64,000 nucleotides of DNA, taken from assembly GCA_900660155.1 (NCBI GenBank), contig CABFPE010000173.1:1151970-1215969 (forward strand). Direction: 5' to 3'. The translations under genes and the position numbers were made by a program. Each line of letters starts with the position of its first letter. Position 1 is the first letter of the stretch. Shown here piece by piece: positions 10,880 to 21,410 of the stretch. The notes under the pieces were generated by a model, which saw only the letters and a list, made by a program, of their open reading frames with translations, had not been told where the DNA came from and did not search any database. Source of the DNA: Hofstenia miamia (taxonomy: Eukaryota; Xenacoelomorpha; Acoela; Hofsteniidae).

Positions 10880-11450
10880 CTTTACGTCGGTTGGGAAATA
10901 CAGAGATTTGGTTTATATTCATTATAATGATCAACGTGTGCATACACAACTTTTTGACAATTTAATGCTAAGACTCCAATAGTGCATTATCCCTGAAATT
11001 CATCAACACATTGAATTAAATTGTAATCAATTATAGTATTCATGCCATTTATAGATACACCAATAATAGTTCCTTCAGGTACATTATTGTTAACAAGTGA
11101 CCAGTTAGAAAATTTAATTTTGCTTGTATTTCTTTTCTTGACGATTTCAGAATTTTTATCAGTATTCTTTATTGTTCTAATAATTTCTGAATTTGGATAA
11201 TTCTTCTTCTATAACATTTAAATCGCTGAAATCTTTGATTTAAATACGTAGTTATCTATTATTTACTATTACAAGAAACTCATAAATTTTCCACTGGTGT
11301 GATTAACAATACCAAAAGCCTTTGAAAGGCTATCAAATTTCAATTGATCATTAGATAGTAGATTATGATAATCTAAATATTCAATTAATAATTCTTCAAA
11401 TAGTTTTGGAATAACCAGTTATTTATGAAGCAAGTGAGATTATACGATAA
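10880..11450 (-). mobile_element. LINE reverse transcriptase relic, minus strand
   Basis: On the minus strand, SLSKAFGIVNHTSGKF (about 11290-11340) fits the D-L-S-K-A-F-D-x-V-x-H block, with the second catalytic Asp replaced by Gly. VPEGTIIGVSINGMN (about 11028-11083) fits the V-P-Q-G-S-x-L-G-P block followed by the Y-I-N-D-like stretch. Several stops and frame slips separate the blocks. It is an old non-LTR retrotransposon fragment with no coding ability. Confidence 0.6.
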
Positions 11451-13437
11451 TTATTGACAAATAATGTATCGTTTTCTAGAGATTCTAAATTTGATGTGAC
11501 AATACTCTAAATATCATTCATTATGATGTTATGACTAAAAATATATCATCTCCACACCTTCATTTATCAACTCGTATTTTGGCTATATATCTAGCCAAAT
11601 TATTCCTAAAACTTGAAATCAATATTATATATATTCTTACTGTTTTGAAATGAAATCTTAGGCAACCGTAGTGGATGCACTTTGAGACGGAAATCAATTT
11701 TTGAATGCATGATTCAAAGTTAAAGATCGGTCACGGTTTACATTCAATTCCATATACAATTAACAAAAGGAAAATTATTATGCATGCAGATATTGTTAGA
11801 TGTCCTTGAAATGGCAAAATTCTCTAAACTCCAACAGATTTTCTTAAATACAGTGAATAGTTGGGTTGTATGTATCAAGCTAAATTGCATTGGGAATAGA
11901 AAATTTTCTTCACATGTTTTGACCCATCTGTATAGGTATACTTTAAAATTTTTTGAAAACACCTATGAATTTAGCAATATAGTAAGTTTTCAAAACTTGG
12001 GCGAATTGAAAAGAAAAAATATAAAAATTTGCAAAACATATTTGAAGTTATTCACATTTGAATGATTGTGCTTGATTGGGTGGTTAGATAATGAATCTTC
12101 TGTTGGGTTATGTGCTTTCCAATAAGTTCTTTCTTTTCACAGAGCTTTCTAAAGTGTATGTACTGCATAAATGTCGTCTTCTATTGATTAATGGAAGGAT
12201 GGAAGCAGCAAGTTACTTTCGTTGACGATTATTTCAGTTTTATATTCATTGTAGAACAGCACGTTAGCGAGAAAATCATTACACTTTGTCAGACTTTCAA
12301 GCTACATTTAAGATTTGCTAAATGTTTGAAATCTATATAAGTCAATCAAACCCACAACTTAATTCATTATATTTACATGTTTGTTTGAGCGTTTCTGAAT
12401 AATTTTCGAATAGAATCGATTTCTCAGAAATATGAGTGTTTCATTAAAATTGGATTCAAATGAATGCAACTTTAATCATTCTTTTAATGTTTGTTAATAT
12501 TCTAAACCTATAAATATTTAATAGAGGATTTTTCTTCTTTTGAAATTTTTTAAAATTCATTAATGTGATCACCTATGCAATATATGAATCTAATGCGTAC
12601 ATAGAGCAGAAACTCATTTGCTCCACAGTAGGGTTCACTATGTGGAATCATTTTTTTTTATCCTGGTGCTAGAATATCTGTAACTGCACACACGTAACAT
12701 TTGCTTATCTAATTTTGGAATACTAAGGCTGCATCCACAAATATTTTAGAACTTTTTAAAATTGTAGAAGAAAGCGAATTTGAAGAATTTTGTAGAACTA
12801 CACAGTCTTAGCAACTATAGGACTGCATTTTTTGATGAGAATTTTGGGCGCGTGCTTTTCCTATTAGTATATGTACTATACAATGTATCTCCACAGAATA
12901 CATTTTTGGGGGATTTTGGTGGATTGGCTATTTTAATACATCTAAAATATTGTATTTATATATTTTACAAACCGCAGATTAAATTACAGGAAATAGAGCG
13001 AAACCGTTAGAATATTGGTTTCAGGTTTTAGTTGTCCATCAAGACATTTTAATCCTGGAGTTTCAATCCAATTCTGAACAGAAGTTATAATTCTGGTATT
13101 AAAGTTATTGGGAGCTGGGCATTATGAACCACATCCCACACACATACAGACGATAAATCAGCCAGGATTCATAGTGATACGTCCCGTCCGATCAACAACA
13201 CATCCTGAATTTTAAGCTAAGATCAAACAAAAGGCATCGAAACAGCAAGTATTTTTGAGTGAATGCATAAGAAATTGTTACTTAAAATATGTGAAACTAT
13301 CTTCCGAAAATAATTTTTTTTAGCTTCTGAATAATTCACATAAATGAATTCCCGGCAAATATTTTCAACTACAGAAGTGTCTTCAACATTCCACTCCTGG
13401 TTGTTCTGAATTTAAATCAGTAGCAGCCTCGTTTACT
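11451..13437. other. no gene seen
   Basis: AT-rich sequence. The short open stretches (for example 11784-12065 and 12780-13010) have no splice context or recognisable content. Confidence 0.4.
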
Positions 13438-13455
13438 TTTATTTTATTTTTTATT
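13438..13455 (-). promoter_or_regulatory. cluster of poly(A) signals for the minus-strand gene
   Basis: Three overlapping or adjacent TTTATT motifs (AATAAA on the minus strand) lie about 400 bases beyond the stop codon of the minus-strand terminal exon, a suitable distance for its 3' end. Confidence 0.4.
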
Positions 13456-13852
13456 TTCACTTTCTGTGTGCACCAGCGGATTATACCCCGATGATAACTT
13501 ATTATTAAATTTGTATTCATTGACGCTTTAGTACTTAAAATTCGCTATTCAATATATCAATTTACGAATTTGGGAAAGTTAATTTTCTTTGACCTCATAA
13601 TCCTTCATTTTCTCTGTAAACATTTACACTTCCTTTCAACAAATTTGAAAAACTTCGAATTGACTCACTCGATGCAATCAAAAATCTATGGTACACAATA
13701 AACGTAATATTCATATTGTACAATTCCAGTTTTTGCAAAGTGTGCTTTCGCAAAAATCAAGTGCTTTATGGATTTAATATAGCCATTGAATTCCGCAGCT
13801 TTTAGAAATAAATAATGCTATTAAAACTATTGAACAATAACTACGCGTGGAT

Positions 13853-14297
13853 TTACACAAACTCATATATGTCAAACTCCATTCTTTCAAATTCTTTGGA
13901 AGTAGACGGAAAAGTTGGTGATCTTTCTATGCCAGTTCTATGCTCTACAGGTGAGGCGTTTGAAGTAAGATGCAGCTGAGAACATTTCTCTTGTACACAA
14001 CTAAGTGAGTCGCCTGTGAGCATATCAGAAATATCTACACGTGCACAGCCACTGGCTGCGCTAAGTTTCCTGTTAATCAACATGTGTTCCGTCGCAACTG
14101 GTATATTGTTTACTTGTTTTTCGTTTGTGAAAAGTTCGTCTTCATTGCCACTGTCGGTGTCAGACATAAATGTGCGTTCGTCCAGTTCCATTGAGAAACG
14201 TTTTACAGAAACTCGCGGTAAATCTAGATTGTGATAATTTGGCAGTGATGAACGTCGTTCGCCCAATCGTAAGGATTCAATTTGCTGCGAATGAGAT
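13853..14297 (-). CDS. terminal exon of an unknown minus-strand gene
   Basis: The exon starts after TTTGATTTTTTAG and runs 147 codons to a TAA. It begins with one base of a split codon, which matches the two-base end of the exon at 14812-14870 and makes an Arg. The protein is hydrophilic and low in structure. SHSQQIESLRLGERRSSLP contains an R-R-S-S basophilic-kinase-like site. RFSMELDERTF and a DTDSGNEDEL acidic stretch follow, and it ends EFERMEFDIYEFV. No transmembrane segment or known domain is visible. It looks like the cytoplasmic or disordered C-terminus of a larger signalling or membrane protein, but that is inference. The plus-strand frame inside it is a shadow. Confidence 0.7.
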
Positions 14298-14811
14298 CTA
14301 AAAAATCAAATTTTAAAAGTATCCACATTACTATAATAGTTTGTACACATGCATAAGACATGCTATGCTGAGCAAGGTACTCTATGAATATGGGAAAACC
14401 TACAAAATCTACCTACCGAGCACTTAGAAATGTTAGAATTATATAGTTTGAAACTAAACGTGTTCTTGTTGAGTATTTATTTTGGAATGTAAACTGTGGT
14501 AAAATTTTTAATCCCTTAAACTTTGAAGAGATCAAAATTTGTTAATCTATCTCAATTACATGTGCTTACATTAATGCGGACATTTGCAAATTTTTGTGCG
14601 AATTGTAGTTAGTATTTAAATATATGAATTACCGTATATTTTTTGCTAAAAAAACTGCTGTTAATTTCAAAATTTGTTCTGTTAAGCGTAGATAATTTTC
14701 AATTAGTAAGGGAAATTTAAGTTACAAAATAATCAGTTGATCTTAACAACTCCAGACATTCACTGATATCGATTGTGTAAGTGGGCAGAACTAGTATTGT
14801 ATAATTCTCAC

Positions 14812-14870
14812 CTATCAAAGCTCTTATACTGAAGAACGTATTCAATGTTGTCGCTTTCGATAATCAATAC
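14812..14870 (-). CDS. penultimate exon of the minus-strand gene
   Basis: A 59-base open stretch encodes VLIIESDNIEYVLQYKSFD plus two bases of the next codon. Its donor, GATAG then GTGAGAATT, is strong. Phase agrees with the terminal exon, giving KSFDRSHSQQ across the junction. The acceptor side is less certain. Three AG sites lie within 30 bases (the nearest is TTTAAG) and the frame stays open upstream for about 12 codons, so the exon may start slightly earlier. The family is not recognised. Confidence 0.6.
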
Positions 14871-15539
14871 CTTAAATTGTAACCTTAAAATTACGTATTT
14901 TGAATTAACCTTTTACAGTACGGAACACGCATTTAATTAAGTTTTCTCTCTTAGCCAAAGTCATTCTATTAATAACTAGAAATGATACTTTCACTTAATA
15001 CAAAGATTCGATATTACGCATATTCAAATCAGAATAATGTTAAGGCTAGTGACAAATCATGATTGGTGAAATTATTAAATACTAGAAAAGAAGTAATATG
15101 GAAGCCTTAACTTTTAATTTTTATGCTGCAAGCATCAGAAAATATGTTGGGCCATTGAATAAACTCCCATTAAATAGACTAATCGAGTATTTAGGTAATT
15201 ACTAAAAAGGTTTTATTTATAATTTAATAAGAAGTTTTTGAATAGGAATGTTATGTTTCAATTCCCTCCAATGCTTAAGTACAACCTAATCCTAATTTAG
15301 AACAATAAATACTGTTTTAATAATATTAACACTAATCGTTTTCTAAATGTATTTGAAATTTATCGCTCTGTTTTACAGTAGTTGATGTCATCCGACATGG
15401 AGCTAGACGCAGTATAATCAATAATTACAAATGTTTACAATTGTTTCTTATCTTAAGTCTAAACAATATTTTGCTCTAATTTTCTAATACCAGTTTACAA
15501 GTAAATAACCATAAGTGCTTTTTATCAAATTGACATTGC

Positions 15540-15641
15540 CTTGTTTGCGGTTTGCCGTTCTCCACGATTTGTGATAATGGATTGCTGCTGTCGTTTTCCA
15601 TTGATGGACATGTATACGTTACCAGCATGATAATTTTCTTT
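15540..15641 (-). CDS. upstream exon candidate of the minus-strand gene
   Basis: A 34-codon open stretch reads KENYHAGNVYMSINGKRQQQ and then continues to GERQTANK. It follows TCTCTGTTTTCAGTAG, where the second AG is the only one giving an open frame. At the other end the sequence is AACAAG then GCAATG, which would be a GC donor in phase 0. The next exon begins in phase 0, so the pair is consistent. Ignoring the donor, the frame meets a TGA only three codons later. The content looks coding but I do not recognise it. It is the least certain of the three exons. Confidence 0.45.
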
Positions 15642-15659
15642 CTACTGAAAACAGAGATA

Positions 15660-16245
15660 ATGTAGATTAATTGTGATCCTTCACTACTCTTCTAATGCGT
15701 TTTGACAGAAATCATTCCGTTATAAAACTCGCCATTTGCTAAAATAGTTGAATAAGTCAGTGTAAAAAATTTTCATTTTAAAATTGTGTTAAAGCGCAAA
15801 GTCTTTGAATTGTATTATATAGTATAATAGCAAAAGATTTCTAAATGATTTTAATAATTCTGAAAGATTGTACAACGCTAAAAGTATCAGTCAATATTTC
15901 AATTTGCATGTGAATCACAAAGTAGTTAAAAATTAAAAGTGCAAATTAAAAATTTGGAAGGTTATTTTTTACAGTGGTTATTTATGTAGACATTGTGATT
16001 CTCGTAGAAAGAATTGCAAAAATATCTTTAATGATACTAATGTTTTGGAAAAACAATCTGGAATACTTTTCATTATGAATTTTTTGTTCTTAAGTTCTTA
16101 AAACAAAAGAGAACTCAGTTACACACATCAATTACTAAATGATTGCGTGCTGTTCAATTATAATTTTGCAATGGTTTTCAACTTTTGCCATTTTTATGAT
16201 CACAAATAAGCCTATTTTGAAATGCCTGATTCTTCAATCTATTTG
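15660..16245. other. no gene seen
   Basis: Probably intron of the minus-strand gene. AT-rich, and I found no further exon. Confidence 0.3.
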
Positions 16246-16290
16246 GCGAGCCGAGCCGAGCTTAAAAATTTCGGCTCGTTGACAAGTCTT
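16246..16290. mobile_element. GAGCCGA MITE, terminal fragment
   Basis: GGCGAGCCGAGCCGAGC followed by TCGGCTCGTTGACAAGTCT is one end of the MITE family found complete at 20874, 29658, 37545 and 45243. The other end is missing. Confidence 0.75.
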
Positions 16291-16701
16291 GTCGAAGTAT
16301 TGTAGGAATAAGATTGTTTGAGAATTTGCTATCAATATAACTAGCCAATTCTAGCATACCGCTTGCGCTTGCTATGTTCTTTAATTCATATTTGAAAGTT
16401 AATGAGAAAATATAAATGTTTTGAAATATATGATTTTTTTGAAATTCTCATGATTTAAAAGCATTTATTGAATCTGTAAATAGAAGTTTATTTCTTTCAT
16501 CGACAGTAGTGTAGCTCATTGCAATATTCTTCTGACATTCTATGATGCAAATTTGCGAAATATGAAATCATACAATCGCAATATTTAGCTATTAATAAAA
16601 TTGTTCAACGGCTAATTACATATGAAAATAGATTCGACACGTTTTCATATTTTTAAGATAGATAATACTATAAATGCATGTCTGTGCTATATATACGTTA
16701 A

Positions 16702-16919
16702 CACTACAACCGTGACGATGTAGGTCAAGATGACCTATAAGCCTTTTTTGTTTGCTTCATTATTTATTCAGCAAAACACTAGCAGGTACATATTCTTCAA
16801 ATTATATTGATCTTCTCATTGAATTTGCAGTTAGGAGAAATTTCGTTTCTATTCAATAATTTTCGCATTTGAAACACCAGATGTAAATATATTCTCAAGG
16901 AGTGCTCGCTGTTCTAGTG
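16702..16919. mobile_element. piggyBac-type MITE
   Basis: TTAA lies at both ends (16698-16701 and 16920-16923). The ends are imperfect inverted repeats, CACTACAACCGTGACG on the left and CACTAGAACAGCGAGC on the complementary right. Just inside the left end is GTAGGTCAAGATGACCTA, the small palindrome typical of the looper branch of piggyBac elements. It is 218 bases long with no coding content. Confidence 0.7.
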
Positions 16920-17012
16920 TTAAATGCAATTTGAGTAAAGCATTGCTGATATCATATAAACGATTATCTGTGGTGATTCGTAAAAAAGGAAAGCCAAGAG
17001 AACAGTAATTAC

Positions 17013-17786
17013 TAGGGCACCCAGAAATATGACTTAAAAAAACAAAATATGACCTTATATTTAAGATAAAATATGCCCTAAAATATGAACATTCATTTTT
17101 CAAAATGATCTATGTAAGCAATATAAAACGTTTTCTATTACCGAGAGCAAGATATAAAACAAAAAACAAAAAACCTTACATAATAATAAGTCAATTTTTT
17201 AAAGCAACTGCTTTACTAAATTACAATACCATTATATAAGTTTCCAAATATTATTGTGGTAAAAATTTGTTCATAGGTTTCTCACCACAGATAAACATCT
17301 CTCAACTGCAGTCGATGTTGCTTAACATTTTTAGCTTGGCATACAATTCGTATTAAATGTTCATCTGGCGGAATTTCAACTTTGATATTTTATGGTAGCA
17401 GCCTTAATTGAAGCAATTACATTGTCAACCCTAATATATGTTGCCTAAATCCGCATGGCACAGTTCTGCAGCATGTCTTGCAAAATCCATGAAACAATAA
17501 TGCATATAGTTTCTTTAATGCTTTTCAAATGATTTAAAGCAGTCACAATCGAATATTCATTTTTAAGTTTTTTTCTTAATTTAATAAAAATATGCCAAAC
17601 TATAACTTTTATGACATTTCAGCCACAAATATTACCGTATTTTTCAAAAAACAAAAATATGACTTTTTATGACTTTATAACTATCTATTTAACTGCACCC
17701 CAACTCTGAAAACCATCTAATTTTAAACAGACTGAAAAATAGACCAACAGAAAAAAATATTACTTTTATTACTTTTGGATGCCCTA
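17013..17786. mobile_element. hAT-type element, TAGGGCACCCAGAA family
   Basis: The ends are TAGGGCACCCAGAA and, inverted, TAGGGCATCCAAAA. Each is flanked by the 8-bp duplication GTAATTAC (17005-17012 and 17787-17794). The element is 774 bases. On the minus strand, fragments such as MDFARHAAELCHADLGN and VKIPPDEHLIRIVCQAKNV give a coding impression, possibly decayed hAT transposase, but no catalytic block can be placed. Target duplication and ends are clear; the protein assignment is weak. Confidence 0.75.
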
Positions 17787-17794
17787 GTAATTAC

Positions 17795-20140
17795 ATAACT
17801 AACTACATTAAATCAACTTGCCCACTAGATTTAAAAAATTTTTGGTTGCATTATTTTAGCAGGATCTAGAAGGAAACAATATCTATTCATATATAATTTA
17901 ATAAAATGATGCAGCTGTGATCTTTCGAAATTACTTCTCCGTCGTCTAATACATCATTATTAACATCATTTTGCCTCAGTGCTTTTCGACTTTTAGCGAG
18001 GTTATGCAGAAATCATTTAATGATATAAAATTCTTCACGCTTCCATTGTTGTGGAACAATATTTTCAAATTTAGTTAGAGCGCCTAATAAATTGATATAA
18101 TCAATTTTGCAATATTATGTAAATTGAAGAATTTGTAAATGCTATTGATTTATTATAATATATCAGGATATCTGAATTTATATATATATATACATATATA
18201 AGGTACATATATTAATGATACTTACCATGAGTTAGTGCACTTTAACATAAGTTAATGGCCACTTTTTGACACTGTGGTTAGCTATATCCCCGGATTTTCA
18301 GAGATACAAATAATAATTAAATTTAGTAAACATTTGTACACAAAAATATTTCCTAAAAATTTAAATATATTTTGTACAAATCATAATGTTCAATTATATA
18401 CATGTGTATGTTTGTAGAGTTGCAAATGGGGACTAGGTACAATTTTAAAATAAGTGACCCGGTGTTCCGATTTAACCGGTATTTTAGAATTTAGACCGCT
18501 GCTAAGAGCATACTGGCATAGATATTGAATGAAGCAGCACATAAATCGGGTCTTCACTTGTACTTGAATGCTTAATGTCGCACTATGCACACAAGATTCT
18601 AACATAGATTACGATGTGAAATACAAAACTATCGAACTACTTTTATATGAACCAGAAATTCTAGCCTGTCAAAATCATACTTTGAAATGTCAGACTTTAT
18701 AAGGATTTGTCAATTTGTAAATATTTATTGAATTAAATAATTTAACCCCATTGTATTTCTGTGGCAATAACTTCGATTTAAATGTAAACCGAAATTTGAA
18801 AATTTAATGTAGACTTAATATTAACCAATTATAAAATAGTGCCTCAGGAATAAACGAAATCAAATCTGAACTCGAATCAGAATCTGTTAGATTCTAAATC
18901 TAATCCTGTAGCAGTGCAGTGATAGGTGATAGATCCAGAAATTTCTGGTGGTTTCTCAACTTTTTTATTAAAAATAAATTAACTTAATTTTTTTTCAGTT
19001 GAATTCTTCTATTGCAGAATAAACAGCTAAATTTTTTACAGTCTTTTTAACTATTAATAGTAAATGTTTTGCTCAATATTTTGAATTCTGTTTCTGATTC
19101 GTATTTGCAAATAAATTGTCTCAGAATTCGAATTCATTCTATAAAATAGATGTATATGGCAATTTTTCAAAAAATGAATTTTCCCTTGGTATATTTTCTT
19201 CTAAAAAATTACTATATTTCTTGATAATGCATGATGAAGATTATCAAGTGTCTACAAAACAATTTTATCTTTGAAATGTTTCAGTGTTATGTAGTTGAAT
19301 GCCTCAAATTTCTCAAGTAAAATAAATATATAAATAACGCTTTTGTGTTAAAATGTTTCTGAAAATGGTTGAATTCACTTTTATCTATTTAAAATTAAAT
19401 CTTCAAAGACCTGTTTACTTCGAACTAGAATGAAATTGGAGCTATAATAAAGATATATAGCTACAAAATTCAATATTCGACAGGGATGCAATAAAGCCAA
19501 ACCACACAAAATGCTAAATTTTACATTTAGTGCTAAGTAATGAAAACTATTTAAGGTGTGAAATTGTCACACAATAAATTGAACTGTGCTTTTAAAATGT
19601 GTTGTTTGTATAAGAGAACGTTTAGTGACATTGCATTACGTAATCTACATTTAAACAAAGGCAACTAAACAATTCGATGAATATAAGTGGTTCAAATAAC
19701 TATAAATTTTTGTATTCATTACAAATATAGTGAACACCTTTGTATTTGACAATGTAGGCTGAATGTAAGTGAGAAAGTGAGATAAACATGTTTACTTATT
19801 CATTGAATTCAGTGTGATTTAGTTGAAATTTAGCCTGCAACTGTCAGATACAGAATTGCAGTTCACACCCGGTTTGTGTTATAGAAATCCATGTCAATAA
19901 AAGCCATTATAACATTCTATTTGAATTATATATATATATTTTTTTTTCCAATGATTGCCATGAGAGCAATTTTGAAAAATGGCTTTGTTGATTACGAGGT
20001 TTTCCCATTATGCTAAAATGGGTTTTCAAAGTTTTCAAATTTTTGAATTTTATTAATTTAGTTAGCAGAGGCAAAAAACGTTAAGTGTTTATTTTTGCAA
20101 AAGATCATTATGAATACAACTGTTGCTGTCTTAAGAAATT
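17795..20140. other. no gene seen
   Basis: AT-rich. A TA microsatellite lies near 18181-18200. On the minus strand, GCACTAACTCATG then GTAAGTATCA (about 18216) is an excellent donor, but all three frames upstream of it are closed, so any exon there would be untranslated. Confidence 0.4.
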
Positions 20141-20141
20141 A

Positions 20142-20176
20142 CTAGCAATATATATATAGATATATATATATATATA
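20142..20176. repeat. TA microsatellite, left of a MITE
   Basis: TA repeats border MITE copy B on both sides (also 20519-20533), as if the element inserted into a TA tract. Confidence 0.7.
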
Positions 20177-20177
20177 A

Positions 20178-20518
20178 TGTCTAAGCTCAGCTCGTTTAAA
20201 TTTTAAGTAAGTTCTGCTCGGCTCGCTACATAAAATCTTTCAATGAGGCTCGTTTCAGCTCGATATTTTTTTTTAAAATATGTGCTCTCAGAACTTTTCC
20301 ATTGCTCTTCCTATTATTTAATAAACATTTCTAAAATAAGATTAAAAGTAAGGAATATTGAATGAAAAAATAAGAAAAATTTGCATAACAAATTAACAAG
20401 CAGCACTATAAATTGGGTTTGCATAAAAACAGCTCGTTTTGGACTAGTTGTATATCCAATACTCTGCTCAAGCTCGGCTCGGCTCGGCTCTTTAGAAGCT
20501 CGGCTTTCTGACAAGTCT
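20178..20518. mobile_element. GAGCCGA MITE, copy B
   Basis: It carries the full family interior: GAGGCTCGTTT near the left, the AACAAGCAGCACTATAAA block, GTTGTATATCCAATACTC, and the right-hand array of CGGCTCGGCTC ending in GACAAGTCT. The orientation is opposite to copy C. The left terminal repeat is degraded (AATGTCTAAGCTC). TA repeats on both sides hide any target duplication. Confidence 0.8.
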
Positions 20519-20533
20519 ATATATATATATATA

Positions 20534-20865
20534 GAATTTTATAATAGAAATTAATCAATTAAGCGGGTGTTAAATTCAATAAATTGTTGCTTTGTAATCA
20601 ATTCTCATGAGAAATTATGTACAGGCGTAGCATTTTGCAACAAAGCCATTGAGATATCAGCCCATTGATTGAAAGCACTGTTCTCGAATACAACGCACGC
20701 TGAACTAATGGCGTGTTACAATAATACCAAATGGATAAAGGTCACTAATCATATATATTTCGGTTAGCTAAATACAATTTTACACTAAAGTAAACTGGAA
20801 TTCTTCCGAAATGAGCAGGCTCACACACGGCAATGTGCCTGGCTTCTAACCAACTGTCAATAGTT
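20534..20865. other. no gene seen
   Basis: Spacer between two GAGCCGA MITEs, apparently single-copy. Confidence 0.4.
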
Positions 20866-20873
20866 ATGTGCAG

Positions 20874-21402
20874 CAGACTTGTCAACGAGCCGAGCTTCTA
20901 ACGAGCCGAGCCGAGCTGAGCCGAGCCGAGCCGAGCTTGAGCAGAGTATTGGACATACAACGAGCCATTTTTAAGTAAACCAAACGTATAGTGCTGCTTG
21001 TAAATTTGATTATGCAGATTTTTCTTATTTTTTCATTCAATATTCTTTATTTATAATTTTATTTTAGAAATGTTTATTTAATAATAGAAAGAGCAATAAA
21101 AAAATTCTGAAAGCACAATATTTTAAAAAAAATATTGAGTTGAAACGAGCCTCATTGAAAGATTTTATGTGGCGAGCCGAGCCGAGCCGAATTTACTCAA
21201 AATTTTAACGAGCCGAGCTTAGAAATTACGGCTCGTTNNNNNNNNNNNNNNNNNNNNNNNNNNNNNNNNNNNNNNNNNNNNNNNNNNNNNNNNNNNNNNN
21301 NNNNNNNNNNNNNNNNNNNNNNNNNNNNNNNNNNNNNNNNNNNNNNNNNNNNNNNNNNNNNNACGAGCCGAGCTTAGAAATTACGGCTCGTTGACAAGTC
21401 TG
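20874..21402. mobile_element. GAGCCGA hAT-type MITE, copy C
   Basis: It starts CAGACTTGTCAACGAGCC and ends in the complement, GGCTCGTTGACAAGTCTG. The 8-bp duplication ATGTGCAG lies on both sides (20866-20873 and 21403-21410), which supports a hAT origin. Next to the left end is an array of GAGCC/GAGCT pentamers about 50 bases long. The AT-rich core is shared with copies B, D, E and F. A run of 125 N splits it, and the true length is probably near 374 bases. Confidence 0.88.
21238..21362. other. assembly gap (125 N)
   Basis: The 30 bases before the gap and the 30 after it are the same sequence, ending in ACGGCTCGTT. The gap therefore probably joins overlapping ends, not missing DNA. Confidence 0.85.
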
Positions 21403-21410
21403 ATGTGCAG

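Noticed and set aside
14016-14234. Plus-strand frame inside the minus-strand terminal exon
   Set aside because: It is a shadow. The minus-strand reading has splice signals and phase agreement.
16849-17103. An 84-codon minus-strand frame that at first looked like a transposase piece
   Set aside because: It crosses the right end of a piggyBac MITE, a short spacer and the left end of a hAT element, so it is a chance join of unrelated sequences.
18210-18330. Minus-strand exon ending at a perfect GTAAGT donor
   Set aside because: All three frames are closed just upstream, so no coding exon can be supported.
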